DNA from: Pseudomonadota bacterium
GTDB taxonomy: Bacteria; Pseudomonadota; Alphaproteobacteria; Rhizobiales; Rhizobiaceae
Reading direction: 5' to 3'
DNA: 5,431 nucleotides
NCBI GenBank assembly: GCA_023433855.1
Contig: JAEYTV010000196.1
Location: forward strand, 1 to 5,431
Each line of letters starts with the position of its first letter. Position 1 is the stretch's first letter. This document shows positions 1 to 5,431 of this stretch, in pieces. The position numbers and the translations under genes are program-made. The notes under the pieces are model-generated. The model saw only the letters and a program-made list of their open reading frames with translations. It made no database searches and was not told where the DNA came from.

Positions 1-1
1 G

Positions 2-142
<141 letters not shown>

Positions 143-232
143 GCGGATAGGGGCTTTCAATGCGTGCAGCTCTCATGTAAACACCCGCCAACTTCTTGAT
201 GTTGCCTCCTGTCGGAAGGCATGGATTTTGAT

Positions 233-709
233 ATGCAAACCGTTCTGATCGTCATTCATCTCATGATCGTGCTCGCGTTGGTGGGTGTGGTGCTGATCCA
301 GCGTTCCGAAGGTGGCGGCCTCGGAGTTGGTGGTGGCTCCGGCTTCATGTCGGCACGGGGGACCGCCAACGCCCTGACCCGCACCACCGCCATCCTTGCG
401 ACGTTGTTTTTTATAACATCGTTGGCGCTGGGGATCCTTGCGCGGTACGAGAGCCGCCCGAGCGACATCCTCAACCGTATCCCGCAAGGGCAGCAGGGAC
501 AGGGCAACGGCATTCTTGATCAGCTTGGCCCGGCACCTGCGCAAACTCCGGCGCCCGACCAGAGCGGCATTCCGTCCGGCTCCGGCGCCGCTGCGCCGGC
601 GCCTGCAGCGCCGACCTCGGGCAATGCTTCTGAAAGCCCGGTCGCCCCTAGTGCTCCCGCTGCTCCGGCTGCGCCAGCGGCACCGACAGACGTACCGACC
701 GGCCAATAA
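233..709 (+). CDS. secG: Preprotein translocase subunit SecG
   Basis: SecG is the small inner-membrane subunit of the SecYEG channel; it assists SecA-driven protein export. From the ATG at 233 it has 158 residues. There are two hydrophobic segments at about residues 2-22 and 51-70. Between them lies the glycine-rich cytoplasmic loop with IQRSEGGGLG and GFMSARG, which is the family signature. After residue 75 the chain is hydrophilic, and from about residue 100 it is an Ala/Pro-rich, probably disordered tail. The tail makes the protein longer than the roughly 110-residue E. coli SecG. An in-frame ATG at 221 would add MDFD, but the only Shine-Dalgarno-like sequence (GGAAGG, 214-219) lies 1 base before it and 13 before 233. 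The MQTVLIVIHL start also matches the family as I recall it. A terminator follows at 733-762. Confidence 0.93.
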   Translation: MQTVLIVIHLMIVLALVGVVLIQRSEGGGLGVGGGSGFMSARGTANALTRTTAILATLFFITSLALGILARYESRPSDILNRIPQGQQGQGNGILDQLGPAPAQTPAPDQSGIPSGSGAAAPAPAAPTSGNASESPVAPSAPAAPAAPAAPTDVPTGQ

Positions 710-732
710 GCGAAGGCCAGGACGACGAGCTC

Positions 733-762
733 CGGCAGGCTTCAAGCCTGCCGTTTTATTTT
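733..762 (+). terminator. Intrinsic terminator after secG
   Basis: A 9-bp perfect stem (CGGCAGGCT at 733-741 with AGCCTGCCG at 745-753) closes a 3-base loop and is followed at once by TTTTATTTT (754-762). It starts 23 bases after the secG stop and is the best intrinsic terminator in the window. It implies that pyrG, 80 bases further on, is mostly transcribed from its own promoter in 763-842. I could not identify a convincing -35/-10 pair there. Confidence 0.85.
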
Positions 763-818
763 GGGAAGATTCCACAGCGTTTTTCTCCATGAGGAAATTT
801 TCGCTGGCGGAATCGTGA

Positions 819-2471
<1,653 letters not shown>

Positions 2472-2476
2472 ACCTT

Positions 2477-2514
2477 GGAAGAACCCGGCGAAGAGCGGGT
2501 TCTTCCATTATTTC
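2477..2514 (+). terminator. Probable intrinsic terminator after pyrG
   Basis: A perfect 11-bp stem (GGAAGAACCCG at 2477-2487 with CGGGTTCTTCC at 2496-2506) closes an 8-base loop, starting 6 bases after the pyrG stop. The trailing sequence ATTATTTC is only moderately T-rich, so termination efficiency is uncertain. Position and stem strength make a terminator the simplest reading. Confidence 0.75.
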
Positions 2515-2529
2515 AGCGTACGTTGTCCG

Positions 2530-2545
2530 TATCCGCGCGCGGATA
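2530..2545. repeat. Perfect 16-bp palindrome
   Basis: TATCCGCGCGCGGATA is its own reverse complement over all 16 bases. It lies between two convergent genes, 16 bases past the pyrG terminator, so it is not placed as a promoter operator for either flanking gene. It could be a dimeric protein-binding site, a small cruciform or chance in GC-rich DNA; its function is unknown. Confidence 0.5.
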
Positions 2546-2680
2546 GAGGTGGGGCAGGGGTCCGCGCATCTGACAGGTGTGACGGCCGCTTGGACCGTTT
2601 GTGCTCTCACCGCAGGCTTTTGATCGCGACCTGCGAGGACCGTTGGCACTGCTGCGCTCGTGAACCATCGCAGATGATGG

Positions 2681-2704
2681 AAAGGCCGGTATATCCGGCC
2701 TTTT
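2681..2704. terminator. Terminator-like hairpin at the 3' end of the MFS gene, possibly bidirectional
   Basis: A perfect 9-bp stem (AAAGGCCGG at 2681-2689 with CCGGCCTTT at 2695-2703) closes the 5-base loop TATAT. On the minus strand it begins 7 bases after the MFS stop codon and is the natural terminator for that operon, with a short T run that lies mostly within the stem. On the plus strand it is followed by TTTTGTTAT, so it could also stop transcription reading through from pyrG. Confidence 0.75.
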
Positions 2705-2710
2705 GTTATG

Positions 2711-3958
2711 TCAGACGCGAGGGTTGTGCGGCTGGAAGAGCTTCCCTTTCTCGCCGATGAGCACGAAGATGAGCCCAATGATGGAGACGCTGAAGAAGCC
2801 CGCGACGAGGGGCAGGGCTGTCCCGTCGAAAGCCTGACCGATGATGAGGCCGATGACGGATCCCCCGACCGTGCTCATGAAGCCGAGTACTGATGATGCC
2901 GTGCCCGCGACATGGCCGAGCGGCTCCATGGCCAGCGAATTGAAGTTGGAGCCGATCCAGCCGAACTGGAACATGGCAAGCGAGAAGAACACAAGGAACA
3001 GCAGGATCGGCATCGGCTGCGGACCCAGGATCTGGAACAGCATCCACACGAAGGTGATGGCAATGAAGCCGACCAGCGAGCCATGCGAAAGGCGCCGCAT
3101 GCCGAATCGGCCCACGAACTTGGCATTGAGGAACGAAGCCGTCGACATGAAGACCGCTACCGCCGCGAACGCCACCGGAAACCAGATGCCGAGTTGATAA
3201 ATGCCGCCATAGATCTGCTGCGCCGAGTTGATGAACCCGAACAGGGCTCCGAAGATGAAGGTACTGGCGATCGTGTAGCACAGGGCGATGCGGTTGCTGA
3301 GTACGATCCGGAAGCCGGCAAGTATGGATGAGACGGTAAACGGCCGAACATCGGCGGGATCCAGCGTTTCGGGCAACCGAGTATGCATCCAGACCGCGAT
3401 CCCGGCTGAGACAACCGCGATAAACACGAAAATCATGTGCCAATTGCCAAGGAACATGATGAGCTGCCCCGTGCCGGGAGCGATGATGGGTACGATCATG
3501 AAGACCATCATGATCAAGGACATTACTTCGGCCATGGCGCGTCCGCCATAGACGTCGCGGACGATGGAGATCGTGATCACCCGGGTTGCTGCAGCGCCGG
3601 CGCCCTGCACGAAGCGGAGCAGGAGCATCAGGCCGAAGGATGGTACGATGACGATCCCGATGGAGCACAGGATGTAGACAGCGATACCAAACAGCATCGG
3701 CTTACGTCTTCCGAAGCGGTCGGACAGTGGTCCGTACAAGATCTGTGCTGCGCCCAGGCCGAAGACATAGGAGGATACGACATACTGCCGGTGGTTTTCA
3801 TTCTCCACGCCCAGCGATGCTCCGATCTCGCCCAGTCCCGGTAGCATGATGTCGATGGCGAGCGCATTAAGCGCCATCAGCATGGCCATCATGGCGATAA
3901 ATTCGAGCCGTCCCATACCGCGCAGGCGAGCGGGAACGGTTTGTGAGGATTGTGTCAC
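2711..3958 (-). CDS. MFS multidrug efflux transporter, Bcr/CflA type
   Basis: This 415-residue inner-membrane protein has the length and about 12 hydrophobic segments expected of a 12-helix major facilitator drug:proton antiporter. Helix 1 (about residues 18-40, ending in AIDIMLPGL) is typical of the Bcr/CflA group. Motif A, GPLSDRFGRRKPM (76-88), lies in the loop between helices 2 and 3. RFVQGAGAAATRVI (115-128) is the motif B region with its arginine, and PIIAPGTGQ (157-165) is the motif C-like stretch of exporters. The substrate cannot be read from sequence; Bcr/CflA members export drugs such as bicyclomycin, chloramphenicol or sulfonamides. The start is GTG at 3958, supported by AGGA 7 bases upstream. 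An ATG at codon 15 lacks a ribosome site. It lies 89 bases downstream of grxD on the same strand, with a strong hairpin between, so transcription may be partly separate. Confidence 0.92.
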   Translation of the reverse strand: MTQSSQTVPARLRGMGRLEFIAMMAMLMALNALAIDIMLPGLGEIGASLGVENENHRQYVVSSYVFGLGAAQILYGPLSDRFGRRKPMLFGIAVYILCSIGIVIVPSFGLMLLLRFVQGAGAAATRVITISIVRDVYGGRAMAEVMSLIMMVFMIVPIIAPGTGQLIMFLGNWHMIFVFIAVVSAGIAVWMHTRLPETLDPADVRPFTVSSILAGFRIVLSNRIALCYTIASTFIFGALFGFINSAQQIYGGIYQLGIWFPVAFAAVAVFMSTASFLNAKFVGRFGMRRLSHGSLVGFIAITFVWMLFQILGPQPMPILLFLVFFSLAMFQFGWIGSNFNSLAMEPLGHVAGTASSVLGFMSTVGGSVIGLIIGQAFDGTALPLVAGFFSVSIIGLIFVLIGEKGKLFQPHNPRV

Positions 3959-3965
3959 AGCGGAT

Positions 3966-3969
3966 TCCT
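3966..3969 (-). promoter_or_regulatory. Ribosome binding site deciding the GTG start of the MFS gene
   Basis: The minus strand reads AGGA here, 7 bases before the GTG at 3956-3958. The alternative ATG at 3914-3916 has no purine-rich sequence at a suitable distance, so this site favours the longer, GTG-initiated protein. Confidence 0.7.
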
Positions 3970-3977
3970 GAACAACG

Positions 3978-4008
3978 GCAAAGGCGCCGCTGGGAGCGGC
4001 GCCTTTGC
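3978..4008 (-). terminator. Strong hairpin between grxD and the MFS gene (terminator or attenuator)
   Basis: A perfect 13-bp stem (GCAAAGGCGCCGC at 3978-3990 with GCGGCGCCTTTGC at 3996-4008) closes a 5-base loop, extendable by one T-A pair. Read on the minus strand it lies 39 bases past the grxD stop and ends 8 bases before the MFS ribosome binding site. Its 3' side contains TTT but is followed by GCCGTTGTTC, not a proper T tract. A grxD terminator is the likely role. Partial readthrough control of the transporter, or a transcript-end stabiliser, are alternatives. Confidence 0.65.
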
Positions 4009-4047
4009 AATAGTTACGATAAGCGAGCTTGAGGGCTCAGAGAAGGT

Positions 4048-4383
4048 TCAGGCTGCGCCGCGTACGACGATGCCTTGTTCCTGTAGGTGATTCTGCAGTT
4101 CACCGGACTGGAACATTTCGCGAATAATATCGCAACCGCCCACGAACTCGCCCTTGACGTAGAGCTGCGGAATCGTCGGCCAGTTGGAATAGTCCTTAAT
4201 TCCCTGCCGGATTTCGTCATCGGCAAGGACGTTCACACCCTTGTAGTCCAGCCCCAGATAATGGAGAATCTGTACGACCTGACCCGAGAAACCACATTGC
4301 GGAAACTGCGGGGTGCCCTTCATGAAGAGAACCACGTCGTTCGTTTTCACTTCGTTGGCGATGAAATCGTGAACTCCGCTCAT
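4048..4383 (-). CDS. grxD: Monothiol glutaredoxin, Grx4/CGFS class
   Basis: This 111-residue cytoplasmic protein belongs to the CGFS monothiol glutaredoxins, which bind a bridging [2Fe-2S] cluster with glutathione and deliver it to targets rather than acting mainly as disulfide reductases. The active site is CGFS at residues 30-33, preceded by K22 in [14 protein letters not shown] (68-76) carries the cis-proline TIP motif, and GGCDI (82-86) is the glutathione-binding GGxD-type signature. The length is normal for a single-domain member. The ATG at 4383 is chosen because AAAGGA (minus strand, 4390-4395) stands 6 bases upstream and MSGVHDFI is a family-like N-terminus; an in-frame upstream start would add nine unconserved residues. 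Family members form a heterodimer with BolA proteins, and bolA lies just upstream on the same strand, 178 bases away. Confidence 0.96.
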   Translation of the reverse strand: MSGVHDFIANEVKTNDVVLFMKGTPQFPQCGFSGQVVQILHYLGLDYKGVNVLADDEIRQGIKDYSNWPTIPQLYVKGEFVGGCDIIREMFQSGELQNHLQEQGIVVRGAA

Positions 4384-4561
4384 GTCATATCCTTTCACAT
4401 GCGGTTTCAAGGACCGCTGCGCTGCGTCTGGTTCCTAGATAACAACGTCTCTGCCGGAATTCCAGCGGAATAGTGGGGAATGACGGGCGTTTTCATGCTC
4501 GGCAGCGCAGCGTGGCGCTGCCCGTCTGTCATCCCGTTTTCTTCTGCAGGCAGGGTGTGCC
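4384..4561 (-). other. Structured bolA-grxD spacer
   Basis: The 178-base gap contains an 8-bp hairpin (GGCAGCGC at 4501-4508 with GCGCTGCC at 4515-4522). An outer pairing may surround it (GGG/ATGAC at 4476-4484 with GTCAT/CCC at 4528-4535). A competing pairing also exists, GACGGGC (4482-4488) with GCCCGTC (4520-4526), which excludes parts of the first arrangement. No T tract follows on the minus strand, so it is not a standard intrinsic terminator for bolA. It could be a processing or stability element within a bolA-grxD transcript. I see no convincing grxD promoter here. Confidence 0.45.
4390..4395 (-). promoter_or_regulatory. Ribosome binding site deciding the grxD start
   Basis: The minus strand reads AAAGGA here, 6 bases before the ATG at 4381-4383. 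It selects the 111-residue form over the longer open frame. Confidence 0.75.
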
Positions 4562-4798
4562 TCAATCCACCGGCGCAGAGGTCTGCAACGCCAAAGCATG
4601 CAGGACCCCGCCCATGTTGCCCTTCAATGCCTCGTAGACCATCTGGTGCTGCTGGACGCGGCTCTTGCCGCGAAACTGCTCTGCGACCACTTCGGCGGCA
4701 TAATGGTCGCCGTCGCCGGCCAAATCGCGGATGGTGACCTTTGCACCCGGTATGCCGGCCTTGATCAGATCTTCGATTTCCCCCGGTCTCATCGGCAT
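4562..4798 (-). CDS. bolA: BolA family protein
   Basis: This 78-residue cytoplasmic protein is a short BolA-family member of the kind encoded beside CGFS glutaredoxins (IbaG/BolA2-like). Such proteins pair with the glutaredoxin around a shared [2Fe-2S] cluster and are linked to iron-sulfur transfer or iron sensing. The N-terminal helix is PGEIEDLIKAGIPGAKVTI (5-23). GDGDHYAAEVVAEQF (28-42) forms the beta-strand core. RVQQHQMVYEAL (47-58) and the C-terminal LHALALQT (66-73), with its conserved histidine H67, complete the fold. The start at 4798 is chosen because AAGGA (minus strand, 4806-4810) lies 7 bases upstream; a second ATG two codons later is 13 bases away. Extending the frame to 4906 adds residues unlike BolA. 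It lies between purL and grxD, same strand. A DNA-binding role, described for E. coli BolA, is not excluded. Confidence 0.93.
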   Translation of the reverse strand: MPMRPGEIEDLIKAGIPGAKVTIRDLAGDGDHYAAEVVAEQFRGKSRVQQHQMVYEALKGNMGGVLHALALQTSAPVD

Positions 4799-4805
4799 GA
4801 CGTCT

Positions 4806-4810
4806 TCCTT
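4806..4810 (-). promoter_or_regulatory. Ribosome binding site deciding the bolA start
   Basis: The minus strand reads AAGGA here, 7 bases before the ATG at 4796-4798. This favours the 78-residue product beginning MPMRPGEI over the longer open frame. Confidence 0.7.
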
Positions 4811-4923
4811 GTTCTTGCGCGCAGACTCATTGCGGCCTTTTGTGGCAATAGAGTGCCCCAAACCGGGGCCATGGTCAAAGCCGGAACGGACGTTTCGGCC
4901 CGTCATTTTGGCTGGACAAGGCC

Positions 4924-4944
4924 GGCGGGAGCATGCGTCCCGCC
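4924..4944 (-). terminator. Hairpin after purL, weak terminator candidate
   Basis: A 7-bp GC-rich stem (GGCGGGA at 4924-4930 with TCCCGCC at 4938-4944) closes a 7-base loop containing GCATGC. It begins 30 bases past the purL stop on the minus strand. The following GGCCTTGTCC is not a T tract, so it may be a transcript-end stabiliser or weak terminator. The rest of the 176-base purL-bolA gap holds only a short GCCCC/GGGGC inverted pair near 4856-4870 and no gene that I recognise. Confidence 0.4.
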
Positions 4945-4974
4945 TTCGAAGCCGTCGAGAGATACTGTCGGGGA

Positions 4975-5431
4975 TCAGTTCATGAAGGACGGAAACCAGC
5001 TTTCATGGGCAATCGTCAGATCGGCCACGGGAATGTTGATGAGGTCATCTACGACGAGGCTCTCTCCGGAGACGGTCCCGAGGGGACGGAACGGCACGCC
5101 GGCGTTTTCCGCACTTGCCTGCACGAAATTCGCGAGGTCGGCTGGCACCGCAATGACATAGCGGGCCTGATCTTCTCCAAACAGCAGCGCATGGGCGGCA
5201 CCGCGCTGATCGCGCAGGCTGATCTTCATACCCTTGCCCGAAGCCATCGCCATCTCCGCCACGCAGATCGCCAGCCCGCCGCTGGAAATGTCATGACAGG
5301 CGGTGACCTGATCGTTTCGTATGATCGAGCGGACGAAATCTCCGTTGCGCCGCTCCATGGCGAGGTCCACCTCCGGTGGCGGGCCGTCGTTGCTGCCGAC
5401 GACGTCCCTCAGATACACCGAGGATCCGAGA
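4975..5431 (-). CDS. purL: Phosphoribosylformylglycinamidine synthase subunit PurL, C-terminal part (cut by window end)
   Basis: These are the last 151 residues of the large FGAM synthase subunit, which uses ATP and glutamine-derived ammonia to convert FGAR to FGAM in de novo purine synthesis, acting in a cytoplasmic complex with PurQ and PurS where these are separate. The visible part starts in LGSSVYLRD, continues through [18 protein letters not shown] (visible residues 17-34), then [11 protein letters not shown] (44-54), the conserved D-[IL]-S-x-GG loop of PurM/PurL-type domains. [11 protein letters not shown] (85-95) belongs to the same C-terminal AIRS-like domain. The frame runs unbroken to the window edge, so the true start is upstream and an internal GTG at 5418 is not the start. 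The size of the whole protein, and so small PurL versus long fused type, cannot be seen, although the ending without a glutaminase domain favours the small form. It is followed by bolA on the same strand. Confidence 0.95.
   Translation of the reverse strand, partial: LGSSVYLRDVVGSNDGPPPEVDLAMERRNGDFVRSIIRNDQVTACHDISSGGLAICVAEMAMASGKGMKISLRDQRGAAHALLFGEDQARYVIAVPADLANFVQASAENAGVPFRPLGTVSGESLVVDDLINIPVADLTIAHESWFPSFMN

Larger units (their letters stand above)
2472..2710. other. Convergent intergenic region between pyrG and the MFS gene; no gene seen
   Basis: This is 239 bases between two convergent genes. It has a terminator-like hairpin at each end (2477-2514 and 2681-2704). Between them are a 16-bp palindrome (2530-2545), an 8-base direct repeat GGACCGTT (2592-2599 and 2637-2644), a CGCAGG/CCTGCG inverted pair (2611-2616 and 2630-2635) and a CCATC/GATGG pair (2665-2669 and 2676-2680). 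Open frames crossing it lack ribosome sites and resemble no family I know. A small RNA ending at the 2681-2704 hairpin is possible but unproven. Confidence 0.6.

Noticed and set aside
160..180. Six-codon open frame (MRAALM) between tpiA and secG, possible leader peptide
   Set aside because: It has no clear ribosome site, no runs of regulatory codons and no attenuator hairpin after it.
2706..3668. 320-residue minus-strand open frame overlapping the MFS gene
   Set aside because: It is a +1/-1 frame shadow of the MFS gene, full of Arg and His and without membrane segments. The MFS frame has clear family motifs.
4087..4473. Plus-strand open frame opposite grxD
   Set aside because: It mirrors the grxD coding frame in reverse; no ribosome site or recognisable domain.
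4847..4878. Possible bolA promoter on the minus strand (TTGACC at 4873-4878, CTCTAT at 4848-4853)
   Set aside because: The spacer of 19 bases is longer than the usual 17 and the -10 match is poor, so I do not list it as a feature.
4598..5161. Plus-strand open frame spanning bolA and the end of purL
   Set aside because: It is antisense to two recognisable genes and has no known domain.

Overview
The window looks like chromosomal housekeeping DNA from an alphaproteobacterium, most likely a member of the Hyphomicrobiales (Rhizobiales), perhaps Rhizobiaceae-like. This rests on the high G+C content, the gene sets tpiA-secG-pyrG and purL-bolA-grxD, and the look of the proteins: a SecG with a long Ala/Pro tail and a CTP synthase beginning [10 protein letters not shown]. 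The taxon is inferred from family resemblance, not from a database search.

The left half (1-2471) is on the plus strand. It holds the end of tpiA (triosephosphate isomerase, cut by the window edge), secG (Sec translocon subunit) and a complete pyrG (CTP synthase, 542 residues). A clear intrinsic terminator at 733-762 separates secG from pyrG, so pyrG is probably transcribed from its own promoter. A second hairpin at 2477-2514 closes pyrG.

The right half (2711-5431) is on the minus strand. In order of transcription it holds the 3' end of purL (FGAM synthase large subunit, cut by the window edge), bolA, grxD (CGFS monothiol glutaredoxin) and a Bcr/CflA-type MFS drug-efflux transporter. BolA and CGFS glutaredoxins are known partners that share a bridging [2Fe-2S] cluster, so bolA and grxD form a functional pair. 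purL and the transporter are probably only positional neighbours. A 13-bp GC-rich hairpin sits between grxD and the transporter.

The two halves converge on a 239-bp gene-free stretch (2472-2710), which has a terminator-like hairpin at each end and a perfect 16-bp palindrome in the middle. No tRNA, rRNA, CRISPR array, insertion sequence, toxin-antitoxin pair or phage gene was seen, and I found no convincing new biological system. The points worth a second look are structural elements between genes and the junction between the two gene blocks.
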